DNA of 64,000 nt, from NCBI RefSeq assembly GCF_041358175.1, contig NZ_JBGKBE010000003.1, positions 1 to 64,000 of the forward strand, written 5' to 3'. Shown one piece after another: positions 17,971 to 26,509 of the stretch. The stretch comes from Muriicola sp041358175. GTDB lineage: Bacteria; Bacteroidota; Bacteroidia; Flavobacteriales; Flavobacteriaceae. The translations under genes were made by a program, and so were the position numbers. The notes below the pieces were generated by a model. The model was given only the letters and a program-made list of their open reading frames with translations, was not told where the DNA came from and did not search any database. Numbering within the stretch: position 1 is the stretch's first letter; each line of letters starts with the position of its first letter.

Positions 17971-18444
17971 TCAATTGTCGCCTAAGGAGTTCCGTTTGAT
18001 CGTTTCCTGAATTCTTTCTTTAACGAAGATTTCTTCCCCTTTAAATTCGGTAAGCTGGAAAAAGAGAATGTCGTCACCAATATTTTCCATATCGTAAATA
18101 CCGTAATTATTCTCGTGCAGTAAAAATTCAGAATCTCCTTTTTCCAAATGCATCAATACTATTTTGCCATCAGAAAACCTTGAGATCACCATCCCTTCTG
18201 AACCCGCTACCCAGTAATAGTCGAATTCGATTTTTCTAAATGGAAGGCGTTCCTTTGGTAATAAGACTACCTCCCAAATTCGAAGATATTCATTTTCAAA
18301 GAGAACCCGCTGCCCGAGATCAGTACTAAATTCTTTTCGTTTTAGTTCCTCGATATGCGCAGGATTCCACGTATTGAAGTTGCCGGCATCATTGATCGCA
18401 ACATACTTGAGGATTTTAGCTTTTTGATTTTCTTTTGTAGTCAT
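17971..18444 (-). CDS. Cupin-like protein of unknown function
   Basis: This 157-residue soluble protein has no signal peptide. The middle (VLFENEYLRIWEVVLLPKER followed by LPFRKIEFDYYWVAGSEGM) has the look of a single-domain cupin, but the usual metal-binding histidines are not obvious. The ATG at 18442-18444 is followed by a polar N terminus. The 257 bases upstream, to the next gene, show no promoter or repeat that I recognise. No substrate is proposed. Confidence 0.7.
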   Translation of the reverse strand: MTTKENQKAKILKYVAINDAGNFNTWNPAHIEELKRKEFSTDLGQRVLFENEYLRIWEVVLLPKERLPFRKIEFDYYWVAGSEGMVISRFSDGKIVLMHLEKGDSEFLLHENNYGIYDMENIGDDILFFQLTEFKGEEIFVKERIQETIKRNSLGDN

Positions 18445-18701
18445 AGTACTTTTTATTGAAACTGTTTTTAAGAAATAGGGTACTAGTTATACCCTTTCTC
18501 AATACTTTCCTAACTCTAAGTTTTGTTAAATATTTCTCGGGAGCAAGTCAAAACCTCGGGGAAGGAGTATGGATTTCGGAAATCCGTACAAATAAGGCGT
18601 TATATCGTATTTATTAGTCCGAAATCAGGAATCAGTACCCGGATTTATCTTTCTGCCAGCTTGGTTTCCAACAGGTTTTTAGAATGAAGTGAAGGGAAAT
18701 A

Positions 18702-19835
18702 TTAATGAGAAATACTCTCTTTGTAATTTTTTGGGGTAGTACCAGTAACCCGTTTAAAAGCAGCGTAAAAAGCACTTTTACTATGAAACCCTACTTCTTT
18801 TCCAACCCCTTCGATACTAAGATAATCGGTAGATCTTTTTGAAAGCAGGTCTTCCGCTTTCTTTATTCGAAGGTAATTCACGTACGTATTAAAATTTTGT
18901 TTAAAGATAGTATTGATGCTTGCGGAAATTTTTTTTGGATGCATTTTCAACTGATCTGCCAGGTCAATAATAGTGAGTTCACTCATTAAAAACGCTTCGG
19001 TATTCTGCATGTATGTGTCGATCTTCACCATGACGGCTTTTAAATTGTCATTATCATCCGTTACCGCCATCTCATAGTTATTTTCTAAAAAAGTGGTTTC
19101 TGGGGCGTCTTTTTTATCCCTAATAAGTAAGAGGACATTTTGTTGAATGATCCCATTGAGACTTACCCAGTAAATGGCAATCAGGTCGAAAATGGAAAAT
19201 ATAATTTTGAAATAGTAATTATCCGGAGATATATAAAATAGGACATGCACTAAAACAGAAGTAGTTAGAAGGTAAATCAGAAAGATCCGTGCCCAACCTA
19301 ACACCTTGTTTTCCAAATCCGAAAATGTATTTTCAACTTCCTGGCGGTGCTGGTTGATCAGCTGTAAATTCCAAATTCCTATCCCCCATGAATAAATTAT
19401 TCCCAGGATCGTAAATAGCAATTCATGCCAAAAACTCTGGGCTATCTCAAATTTAGTATCATTGGGGAGGAAATAAATAACAGCCTGTAAAACAAAGGAA
19501 ATAATTCCCGGATACAACACCCAGTATTTTACTTTCTGATCTGAGAATATTGATATCTTCTGGGTGTAGATAAAAAAGATGGGAAAAAGGAGCCAGGAAA
19601 AATCGAAGGGTAAAAGGAACAATTCAGGATGCTCCTTATCAATATTTAACCCAGCAGGGATAAACACTAGTAATTTCAATGAAAACAGGATTAAAAATAT
19701 ACCGAGTAAATACGTATTTCTGAAATGTCTGTAATTTAAAAGCAGGAGCAGAACGCCGAATGAGATTCCTTGTATAAGACCCAGGACATCCATTAGGGAT
19801 TGAAGGTTGTAACTAATATCAATAATTGCGTTCAA
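18702..19835 (-). CDS. Membrane-anchored AraC-type regulator, paralogue 1
   Basis: The protein has 377 residues. The first ~235 carry about seven hydrophobic helices (for example LIQGISFGVLLLLLNY and NTYLLGIFLILFSLKLLVFI); the last ~100 form an AraC DNA-binding domain with two HTH motifs (TIIDLADQLKMHPKKISASI and GVGKEVGFHSKSAFYAAFKR), ending FKRVTGTTPKNY. Such proteins would sense a signal in the membrane and bind DNA directly. The neighbour at 20432 is a clear paralogue aligned along its whole length, with a small membrane protein gene between them. The signal and targets are unknown. Confidence 0.9.
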   Translation of the reverse strand: MNAIIDISYNLQSLMDVLGLIQGISFGVLLLLLNYRHFRNTYLLGIFLILFSLKLLVFIPAGLNIDKEHPELFLLPFDFSWLLFPIFFIYTQKISIFSDQKVKYWVLYPGIISFVLQAVIYFLPNDTKFEIAQSFWHELLFTILGIIYSWGIGIWNLQLINQHRQEVENTFSDLENKVLGWARIFLIYLLTTSVLVHVLFYISPDNYYFKIIFSIFDLIAIYWVSLNGIIQQNVLLLIRDKKDAPETTFLENNYEMAVTDDNDNLKAVMVKIDTYMQNTEAFLMSELTIIDLADQLKMHPKKISASINTIFKQNFNTYVNYLRIKKAEDLLSKRSTDYLSIEGVGKEVGFHSKSAFYAAFKRVTGTTPKNYKESISH

Positions 19836-20030
19836 TGGGTCTGCCCGGAATTTAAGGCCTCAATTTAGAAAGGAATTCAACAAATAAAAAGTTTCGTTGA
19901 AATAAAATCAATGAAATAAGTAGGAATTTTCAGAAAATGCGGTGAAGTAGTTAACTACATATGGCGTTTATAGTGAAGGACATTGAAAAGAAAGGATAAC
20001 TATGAGGATGTAAAAGGAACAAAACTTGAT

Positions 20031-20264
20031 TTAAAATTCCTGATTGGGATCGGTATCCCGGGAATTATCAAAATTGTGATTTCGAACCAAAATGTAAATG
20101 GCATATCCTGTGAGGATTATTAAAAAAGGAAGCATAAGTAGATCTAAGCGGATGTAGGTATTGGGCAAGGTTTGTTCTGCGGCTTGTGCATCCATTTCCC
20201 AGGCGGCAAAGACAAACCATAGAAATAAAATAAACAGTATTAAACTCTTGTTTTTTGGGTACAT
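20031..20264 (-). CDS. Small two-helix membrane protein (putative)
   Basis: This 77-residue ORF has two hydrophobic stretches (SLILFILFLWFVFAAW and LDLLMLPFLIILTGYAIYIL) separated by a polar segment, and a charged C terminus. The first may be a signal peptide ending near DAQA. I accept it as a gene because it fits between two same-strand regulators with plausible spacing and a typical membrane-protein composition, but no family was recognised. It might modulate one of the flanking membrane AraC regulators; that is a guess from position only. Confidence 0.55.
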   Translation of the reverse strand: MYPKNKSLILFILFLWFVFAAWEMDAQAAEQTLPNTYIRLDLLMLPFLIILTGYAIYILVRNHNFDNSRDTDPNQEF

Positions 20265-20431
20265 CCTTCCCTTTTTTATAAAAATGCACTTAAAAAGGGG
20301 AGATTCTAAGTTTTCGGACCAGATTTTAGTTCTGATTTCTGAATTTAGAACTGTTATTTTAATGATTAGAGGAAATTGAGAGTGTCAGAGAATAATGTAG
20401 TCCGATATTTAAATCTGGTTTACTAATCTTT

Positions 20432-21556
20432 TCAGGACCCTGTATTTTTAAAGCGAGTTGGGGTGGTTCCGGTGAATTTTTTAAAGGCCGAATAAAAAGC
20501 ACTCTTACTTTTAAAGCCTACTTCTATGCCAATACCCTCCATGCTCCAGTTAAGCTTATCCTCAGTGTCAAGTATGGCTAACGCCTTCTCAATGCGATAT
20601 TGATTTATAAAAGAATTAAAATTTAGTTTTTCTATAGTATTAATGGCCTCTGAAACACGTTTGGGATGTTCACCTATTCCATCAGCCAGGTCCATAATTG
20701 TCATATCCGGATTCATATAAATTTCCGAATCATTCATGTATCTGGCTATGGCGAGCATGACTTCCTCCAGTCTTTCAGGAATCAAATCAGGGTGAATCTT
20801 CTTTTCAGCACTCGAATCTTCTGAATTCTTTCCGGGTTGAATACTTGTGATCAGGGAGCGTACATTTCGCTGAGTGATACCGAAGTATGAGACCCAATAG
20901 ATAGCAATCAGGTCCATTACGGAAAATATAGTGTTGTCCTCTACTAGAGTTGGGAATCCGTAGGCAATAATATGCCCGAATACGGAAGTTATTAATAGAT
21001 AAATCAGGAAGTAGCGAGCCCATATCAACTCCTTGAAAGAGATATACGAGTAAGTGTTCAGGACTTCAACCCGATGCTTGTAAAGTAAGCGTAAATTCCA
21101 AATCCCTACAATCCATGAATAGTAGTTGCCCAACACCCAGAAAATAACTGTATGCCATAAACTCTCCCTAATTTCAACCTTGGTTTCAAAGGGGAGCCAG
21201 AAAATAACTATTTGAGCTATAACAGAAATAATACCCGGAAAGAGTAACCAGTATTTGATCTTTTTATTTGAAAAGACAGAAACCTGTTGGGTATAGATAT
21301 AGAATAATGGAAAAAGAATCCAGGAAAAATTAAAAGGCAGGAGAAATAAATCGGGATATATGTCTGAGATTTTGCTGTTTACTGAAATCCAGGTAGCTAA
21401 TTCTAAAGCATACAAAAGCAGGAAAAGTCCCAGAAAAAAGGAATTTCTGAATTTGCGTAGGCCCATGATCATAAGTAAAATCCCTATACTTACCCCCTGA
21501 ACTAGCCCTATAGCATCTAAAAGGACTTGAAAATTAATGTTTAGATTGTCTATCAT
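20432..21556 (-). CDS. Membrane-anchored AraC-type regulator, paralogue 2
   Basis: I start this 374-residue protein at 21556. It then begins MIDNLNINFQVLLDAIGLVQ and aligns with the paralogue at 18702 from the first residues. An upstream in-frame ATG at 21619 falls inside the terminator of the DUF6249 gene and is unlikely. It has about seven N-terminal membrane helices and a C-terminal AraC domain (TIMDLADGIGEHPKRVSEAI and GIEVGFKSKSAFYSAFKKFTG). Both paralogues share the phrase AIYWVS before the cytoplasmic part. They probably arose by duplication and may respond to related signals. Confidence 0.9.
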   Translation of the reverse strand: MIDNLNINFQVLLDAIGLVQGVSIGILLMIMGLRKFRNSFFLGLFLLLYALELATWISVNSKISDIYPDLFLLPFNFSWILFPLFYIYTQQVSVFSNKKIKYWLLFPGIISVIAQIVIFWLPFETKVEIRESLWHTVIFWVLGNYYSWIVGIWNLRLLYKHRVEVLNTYSYISFKELIWARYFLIYLLITSVFGHIIAYGFPTLVEDNTIFSVMDLIAIYWVSYFGITQRNVRSLITSIQPGKNSEDSSAEKKIHPDLIPERLEEVMLAIARYMNDSEIYMNPDMTIMDLADGIGEHPKRVSEAINTIEKLNFNSFINQYRIEKALAILDTEDKLNWSMEGIGIEVGFKSKSAFYSAFKKFTGTTPTRFKNTGS

Positions 21557-21610
21557 AAAGAAAGGAGAGGCATTTGACCTGTTATTCACAGAATACCGTA
21601 AAGGGAAGGA

Positions 21611-21648
21611 AAAAAACAAAAAAAACCAAGGATAGAACCCTGGTTTTT
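21611..21648 (-). terminator. Terminator after the DUF6249 gene
   Basis: Read on the minus strand, AAAAACCAGGG (21648-21638) pairs with CCTTGGTTTTT (21631-21621) with one mismatch, and is followed by a T-rich run to about 21611. It separates the DUF6249 gene from the AraC paralogue and argues against a start at 21619 for the latter. Confidence 0.75.
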
Positions 21649-21675
21649 CAGTATAAAGTTAGTGTTGTATTCTGG

Positions 21676-22026
21676 TTACTCCTCTTTGTCGAGTTTCTTG
21701 GTAAGGGTAAAGCCAATGTATAAGCCTAAACCTGCCATTAAGAAGATTGTACCCGGATAAGCAACATCCTCATCTAATCCCATTTCTACCATCAATGAGG
21801 CGATAAAGATGGCTAGTCCGATACCCATCAACAAGAGCGAAATATTTAATAAGAGGACCTTCCAGAAAGGGGCGGTCGCTTCCCTTTTACCCTTGACAAA
21901 AATACTCGCTTCTGCGCCTTTTTCGATCAGGGCGAGTCTTTCCTTGTTACGAGTTGTTAAATAAAGATAGCTGATGCCAAAGACCATCAAAAAAATACTG
22001 ATAAAAATTATTACTTCTCCTCCCAT
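21676..22026 (-). CDS. DUF6249-family small membrane protein
   Basis: This 116-residue protein has three hydrophobic helices: VIIFISIFLMVFGISYLYL, LLLNISLLLMGIGLAIFIAS and GTIFLMAGLGLYIGFTL. The cytoplasmic loop TTRNKERLALIEKGAEASIF is the family signature. DUF6249 proteins are commonly found beside ECF sigma factor genes in Flavobacteriia, and here the gene is divergent from one (22145), sharing a ~118-base intergenic region. A role in an envelope-stress circuit is inferred from that context only. Confidence 0.85.
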   Translation of the reverse strand: MGGEVIIFISIFLMVFGISYLYLTTRNKERLALIEKGAEASIFVKGKREATAPFWKVLLLNISLLLMGIGLAIFIASLMVEMGLDEDVAYPGTIFLMAGLGLYIGFTLTKKLDKEE

Positions 22027-22144
22027 GTTATGTGTGATTTGTTAAACATTGTTTTTAGGTAAGACGGACTATTTCTTGGCCGGGTTACGAAAAAGGTGTA
22101 TTTTTTTTAGTCTGATGTAACCACCAACCCTTGCAGGCCGTCTA

Positions 22145-22723
22145 ATGGAACATATGCTATTACCTGAGGATAAGGAATTAATAAGCCGATCGCTTGCCGG
22201 CGACCATGTGGCCTACGGTGTGCTGGTGGACAGGTATAAGTATCTGATTTTTACCTTGGCGTGCAGATTACTGAAGAACAAAGAGGATGCAGAAGAAATT
22301 GCTCAGGATACTTTTGTTAAAGCCTTTGAAGCCCTGAAAACCTTTAAGGGAGACGCAAAATTCTCTAGTTGGTTGTACAGAATAGCATATCGCAAAAGCC
22401 TCGACAGGATTAAACAAAACAAGCGACAGCCTATTTTAAACTCTATTGAGGATGATGGGGTGAGGAAATTAAAGGCTGCGGATGGTATCCTGGAGGCAAT
22501 AGACAGGAAAGAACGCAAGGAGTTGTTAAAAGCGACCATTGACCGACTGCCTGAAATTGACGCTACTTTGGTTACGCTGTATTATTACGAGCAGCTGACG
22601 ATCCGTGAAATTTCCGAGATCATGGATATGAGTCAAAATGCCATAAAAGTGAGATTATTTCGAAGCCGGAAACAATTGGAAAGCCTTCTGGTGGTTGATA
22701 TTAAAACAATTAATAGTAACTGA
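22145..22723 (+). CDS. ECF-type RNA polymerase sigma factor (first locus)
   Basis: This 192-residue sigma-70-family factor has region 2 (YKYLIFTLACRLLKNKEDAE then EIAQDTFVKAFEAL and SSWLYRIAYRKSLDRIK) and region 4 (IDATLVTLYYYEQLTIREIS then EIMDMSQNAIKVRLFRSRKQ). There is no long linker or region 1/3, so it is an alternative factor of the ECF group. The following gene, starting just after the stop, encodes a small membrane protein that is the likely anti-sigma or partner. The ATG at 22145 is used; a Met three codons on is also possible. Confidence 0.93.
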   Translation: MEHMLLPEDKELISRSLAGDHVAYGVLVDRYKYLIFTLACRLLKNKEDAEEIAQDTFVKAFEALKTFKGDAKFSSWLYRIAYRKSLDRIKQNKRQPILNSIEDDGVRKLKAADGILEAIDRKERKELLKATIDRLPEIDATLVTLYYYEQLTIREISEIMDMSQNAIKVRLFRSRKQLESLLVVDIKTINSN

Positions 22724-22724
22724 A

Positions 22725-23138
22725 ATGCACAACGAGGAAAAACAGATAGACGACCGATTGAGGGAATTATTCTCAGAGTTACCCCTTGAGCAACCCTCAG
22801 ATGGATTTACCAGAGGAGTATTGAAACGACTTGAGGCATCACCTTCTCAAGTCAGTCCCAAATACGTGCCTTTGCTTTCGAGGACCGGTTGGATTTTGGT
22901 GATATCCCTTGTTACAATATTGCTTGTTTCGGGATTTCTTTCAGATGGATGGGGTTCATATATGCCCGATTTAGCTGTTTCAGAATTCATGGAGGTATTT
23001 TCCTCAGTAGAGTCCTATCTTCCACAAATTGGCAGTTCCGGGATTCTGGTGTACTCTTTCTTAGCCCTGATCTTAAGTTTTACGCTTCAGGTATTATGGT
23101 TTAAAAACAGCTGGCTTAAAAGAAGGATGGCAATCTGA
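22725..23138 (+). CDS. Likely membrane anti-sigma partner (small)
   Basis: I start it at the ATG at 22725, one base after the sigma factor stop, giving 137 residues; an upstream TTG at 22695 would overlap the sigma gene. The cytoplasmic N terminus (HNEEKQIDDRLRELFSELPL) is followed by two membrane helices (WILVISLVTILLVSGFL and GILVYSFLALILSFTLQVLW) and a short basic tail. This topology and its position after an ECF factor fit an anti-sigma or sigma-coupled sensor, but no zinc or known anti-sigma motif is visible. Confidence 0.75.
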   Translation: MHNEEKQIDDRLRELFSELPLEQPSDGFTRGVLKRLEASPSQVSPKYVPLLSRTGWILVISLVTILLVSGFLSDGWGSYMPDLAVSEFMEVFSSVESYLPQIGSSGILVYSFLALILSFTLQVLWFKNSWLKRRMAI

Positions 23139-23166
23139 AAAGTTTATCCATAGAGCAATTCCGGCA

Positions 23167-23520
23167 CTACAGGTACCAAAATGCCCAATACATGAGGCCA
23201 AATTGCAGTGGAATCCGGAGGAGGAGTATCCACTTGGGTATACCGGCTCCTTCTTTTTCCCCTCTTAACATATAAAAATGTACAAGCAGAAAGACAATCA
23301 GCATCAGGATTATTCCTGCTATGGCCAATGCTTTTGTCTCTGGGATGCAAAGTGCAATGGCCAGGGCGATCTCTGCAGCACCGCTGAGGTAAACCAATTC
23401 CCTGTGGTAAGGCAGGTAAGACGGCATGATCCGCATATAAGCCTTTGGTTTTACAAAATGCATGAGTCCGGCCACAAAATACATAGCGGCCATTGCGTAG
23501 AGGTGCCAGGGTTCGTCCAT
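23167..23520 (-). CDS. DoxX-like small membrane protein
   Basis: This 117-residue protein has four predicted membrane helices. It matches the DoxX/DoxD-like superfamily by MYFVAGLMHFVKPKAYMRIM near the N terminus, then HRELVYLSGAAEIALAIALC. Members are inner-membrane proteins of mostly unknown role, some linked to quinone-coupled redox. The gene begins right after the htpG terminator on the same strand and is convergent with the anti-sigma-like gene. Confidence 0.85.
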   Translation of the reverse strand: MDEPWHLYAMAAMYFVAGLMHFVKPKAYMRIMPSYLPYHRELVYLSGAAEIALAIALCIPETKALAIAGIILMLIVFLLVHFYMLRGEKEGAGIPKWILLLRIPLQFGLMYWAFWYL

Positions 23521-23531
23521 TCTGTAAAAAT

Positions 23532-23561
23532 AAAAAGACCGCTGATTAAAGCGGTCTTTTT
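23532..23561 (-). terminator. Terminator after htpG
   Basis: AAAAAGACCGC (23532-23542) and GCGGTCTTTTT (23551-23561) form an 11-bp perfect stem with an 8-base loop. Read on the minus strand it lies 18 bases after the htpG stop with a T-rich tail. It is symmetrical, so it could also stop plus-strand transcription. Confidence 0.85.
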
Positions 23562-23578
23562 TATTTAATAGCTGTCAA

Positions 23579-25462
23579 TTATTTTACCATCTCATAGCTG
23601 CGTTTGATGAAATTGGTGAGGGCTTCCCCTTTCAGCAGTCCTTTGGATAGTCTTGCCAGATCAAGGGACTGATTGATAAGTCGGGCCCTTTTCTTAGCTG
23701 TTTTGGTATTTAAAATCTCTGAAACCAGTTCGTGATTGGTATTTACGACCAGATTGAACATATCGGGCATATTTCCCATTCCAAACATTCCTCCTCCTGT
23801 CTGTTGCATCTCCTTCATCCGACGCATAAATTCGGGTTCCGTGATGATGAATGGCGCGGCCTGACTGTCCATGGTTTCGAGTTGAACCGTATATCCTTTT
23901 TCCCCGAGTACTTCTTCTATCTGGGTTTTTAAATTTTCCTTTTCCTCCTCTGAGAGTTTACTGATCTTGGTATCTTCTTTTTTGATCAAATTGTCGAGGT
24001 GATCTGCATCAACTCTGGCAAAGGAGAGGTTTTCCTTAGAGGTCTCCAGTTTTTGAAGCAGATGTCCTACAATTGGGGAATCGAGCAAAAGTACTTCGTA
24101 GCCCTGTGACCTGGCAGCTTCTATATAGCCATGTTGAGCTTCTTTGTCGGAAGCGTAAAGCACTACGAGTTTGCCATCCTTGTCGGTATGTGCCGGAGAA
24201 AGTTTCTCTTTCAGTTCTTCAAAAGTGTAATATGCCCCTTCAACAGTTGGGTATAAGGCAAAGGCATCGGCTTTTTCAAAGAATTTCTCTTCTGAAAGCA
24301 TCCCGTACTCAATCACAATCTTTATGTCATTCCATTTGGCCTCAAAGTCCTCCCGGTTGTCTTTAAACAGGGAATTGAGTTTGTCGGCTACTTTCCTTGA
24401 GATATAGGAAGCTATCTTTTTAACAGCCCCATCGGCTTGCAGATAGGAACGTGACACGTTCAGGGGAATATCTGGCGAATCGATTACCCCTCGTAGCATT
24501 GTGAGAAATTCAGGGACGATACCTTCAACATTATCTGTTACAAAAACCTGGTTCTGGTAAAGCTGAATCCTGTCCTTTTGTATGTTTAGATCATTGGTCA
24601 GTTTTGGGAAGTACAGAATACCTGTCAGGTTAAAAGGGTAATCCACATTAAGGTGGATGTTGAACAAGGGTTCCTCAAACTGCATGGGATAAAGTTCCCG
24701 GTAGAATGATTTATAGTCCTCATCCTTCAGGTCTGCCGGTTTTTTAGTCCAGGCCGGGTTGGGATTATTTATAATATCATCTACTTCCCGGGTAGGTGCT
24801 TCATCTTCTTCTTTTGCCCCTTCAGGTTTTGGCAATGTCTCGGTACGAGTGCCAAATTTGATAGGGATAGGCATAAATTTGTTGTATTTGGTCAACAATT
24901 CCCTGATACGTGCTTCTTCAAGAAATTCTTCAGAGTCATCAGCCAGATGGAGGATAATCTCTGTACCTCTTGAATCTTTACTACCTTTTTTAAGGGTAAA
25001 TTCAGGGGTTCCATCACAGCTCCAATGTGCCGCGGGTTCGTCCTTATAACTCTTCGTCAGGATTTCCACCTTTTTGGCGACCATAAAGGAGGAGTAAAAT
25101 CCAAGTCCGAAATGCCCAATGATACCGGCGTCCTTATCCGCATCTTTGTATTTGTCTAAAAACTCCTCAGCCCCCGAGAATGCTACCTCATTAATATACT
25201 TTTTCACTTCCTCCTGGGTCATTCCTATCCCCTGGTCAATAATGTGAAGCTTTTTTGCTTTTTTATCGATTTTCACCTCGATAATCGGATTGCCGTATTC
25301 CACCTTAGCTTCTCCTATGGATGTAAGATGTTTAAGTTTTAGGGTTGCATCCGTTGCATTTGATATAAGTTCTCTAAGGAAGATCTCATGATCACTGTAA
25401 AGGAACTTTTTAATAAGAGGAAAAATATTCTCTACAGAAACATTGATTTTACCTGTTGCCAT
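23579..25462 (-). CDS. htpG: Molecular chaperone HtpG (Hsp90)
   Basis: This 627-residue ATP-dependent cytoplasmic chaperone helps fold and remodel client proteins. The N-terminal GHKL ATPase domain is complete: FLRELISNATDATLKLK, DQGIGM, and GHFGLGFYSSFMVAKKVE. The middle domain (KLTNDLNIQKDRIQLYQNQV then FVTDNVEGIVPEF) and the C-terminal dimerisation domain follow; length is standard. A clear terminator follows the stop. The 360 bases upstream hold no recognised heat-shock operator but do contain a candidate small RNA on the other strand. Confidence 0.97.
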   Translation of the reverse strand: MATGKINVSVENIFPLIKKFLYSDHEIFLRELISNATDATLKLKHLTSIGEAKVEYGNPIIEVKIDKKAKKLHIIDQGIGMTQEEVKKYINEVAFSGAEEFLDKYKDADKDAGIIGHFGLGFYSSFMVAKKVEILTKSYKDEPAAHWSCDGTPEFTLKKGSKDSRGTEIILHLADDSEEFLEEARIRELLTKYNKFMPIPIKFGTRTETLPKPEGAKEEDEAPTREVDDIINNPNPAWTKKPADLKDEDYKSFYRELYPMQFEEPLFNIHLNVDYPFNLTGILYFPKLTNDLNIQKDRIQLYQNQVFVTDNVEGIVPEFLTMLRGVIDSPDIPLNVSRSYLQADGAVKKIASYISRKVADKLNSLFKDNREDFEAKWNDIKIVIEYGMLSEEKFFEKADAFALYPTVEGAYYTFEELKEKLSPAHTDKDGKLVVLYASDKEAQHGYIEAARSQGYEVLLLDSPIVGHLLQKLETSKENLSFARVDADHLDNLIKKEDTKISKLSEEEKENLKTQIEEVLGEKGYTVQLETMDSQAAPFIITEPEFMRRMKEMQQTGGGMFGMGNMPDMFNLVVNTNHELVSEILNTKTAKKRARLINQSLDLARLSKGLLKGEALTNFIKRSYEMVK

Positions 25463-25616
25463 CTTTATTATTTTTTAATTCCCGTTGCAATGAACAAAAA
25501 AAGTACCATTGCTGTCATAGGTGACAAACTGACATTTAATTCTTTCTTTTTAGTAAATTCTGAAACTTTAACAAATCTTTTTGTTTAAAAAATAGTAAAA
25601 TAATATAAACATTATT

Positions 25617-25624
25617 TATATTTG
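25617..25624 (+). promoter_or_regulatory. -7 promoter element of the candidate small RNA
   Basis: TATATTTG is an exact match to TAnnTTTG. No TTG is present at the usual -33 spacing; the nearest is 33 bases upstream. Transcription would start near 25628. Confidence 0.4.
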
Positions 25625-25627
25625 AAC

Positions 25628-25750
25628 ATGATTACTAAGAAATCGTTGCTATGAAAAAGTAAAATTGATTTTAGTAATCAGTTTGTTTATTAATTGGTTA
25701 GGTTGTTAGAAAGCGTGTCTTCTCAAAAGGGCACGCTTTCTTAGATTTTA
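25628..25750 (+). ncRNA. Candidate structured small RNA (or TetR leader)
   Basis: Starting just after the -7 motif, the sequence can fold into a hairpin TGATTACTAA/TTAGTAATCA (25629-25638 with 25671-25680), extended by AATC/GATT inside with a 22-base loop. A second hairpin AGAAAGCGTG/CACGCTTTCT (25708-25717 with 25732-25741) is followed by TAGATTTTA, a weak T-run. No ORF fits. It could be an independent RNA of about 115-120 nt or the leader of the TetR gene 73 bases further on. No known Rfam family was recognised. Confidence 0.4.
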
Positions 25751-25822
25751 GAATATTCTCATATCCTTAACAAGTTTAACGTTTAAAAAATTGTAAATTA
25801 TCTATAACAAAAAACTCGATAT

Positions 25823-26485
25823 ATGCCTTCAAAAAAATTGAAAGAAACCGACATTCGCAAAATGATCGTTTCAGCCTATATGACATATGTGCTGGAACAG
25901 GAGAAAAGGCCGTCCTCGGTGTATAAGTTTTGTAAGTCGATCGAAGAAAGCGAAGAATCGTTCTACGAGCACTTCGGCTCTTTAAAAAATCTTCAGACAA
26001 GCATCTGGAATACTTTTTATGACAATACAATGGAGGTGTTGAAAAAGAATAAAGAATTTGGACAGTACAGCAACAAGGACAAAATGCTGTCTTTTTTCTT
26101 TACCATTTTTGAAGTTTTCACCCTCAACAGGAGTTATATACTGTTTTCCTTGAATGAGAATGGTTTTATGCTAAGGAATATGGAACAATTAAAAGGCCTG
26201 AGAACCCAAATAAAGGAATTTGCAAAAGATCTGATCGAAGATGGAAATGCAGAAAAATCCTCGAAATTTTCCAGGCATAATCCTGCCTTATTTTCCGAAG
26301 GCGCATGGCTGCAGTTTTTATTTCTTCTGAAATTCTGGAGTGAGGATTCTTCCCCAGGCTTTGAGAAAACGGATGTTGCCATAGAAAAGTCGGTTCAAAC
26401 AGTTTTTGATGTTTTTGACAACACCCCTTTGGATAGTATAGTCGACTTTGGAAAATTTCTCTACAAAGAAAACATGGCTCATTAG
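25823..26485 (+). CDS. TetR-family regulator (putative)
   Basis: This 220-residue all-helical protein has an N-terminal region (KETDIRKMIVSAYMTYVLEQ and PSSVYKFCKSIEESEESFYE then HFGSLKNL) that fits a divergent TetR helix-turn-helix, where the segment before YEHFGS is the recognition helix. The remainder is helical, as in TetR ligand domains. It starts MPSKKLKETD at 25823, with no competing start. The next gene, an ABC1/UbiB kinase-like protein, starts 24 bases after its stop, so the two likely form an operon and the regulator may control it. Confidence 0.8.
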   Translation: MPSKKLKETDIRKMIVSAYMTYVLEQEKRPSSVYKFCKSIEESEESFYEHFGSLKNLQTSIWNTFYDNTMEVLKKNKEFGQYSNKDKMLSFFFTIFEVFTLNRSYILFSLNENGFMLRNMEQLKGLRTQIKEFAKDLIEDGNAEKSSKFSRHNPALFSEGAWLQFLFLLKFWSEDSSPGFEKTDVAIEKSVQTVFDVFDNTPLDSIVDFGKFLYKENMAH

Positions 26486-26509
26486 GCTTTTATCCTCTAA
26501 AACCCCATT

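Larger units (their letters stand above)
25463..25822. other. Intergenic region between htpG and the TetR gene
   Basis: This 360-base, AT-rich divergent region has no plausible ORF. It holds a perfect -7 motif on the plus strand (25617-25624), an imperfect 10-bp inverted repeat (25629-25638 with 25671-25680) and a terminator-like hairpin (25708-25741). The promoter of htpG must lie at its left end but no clear motif was recognised there. Confidence 0.6.

Noticed and set aside
21557..21619. Upstream start for the second AraC paralogue
   Set aside because: The extra 21 residues are encoded inside the terminator of the DUF6249 gene and have no counterpart in the other paralogue.
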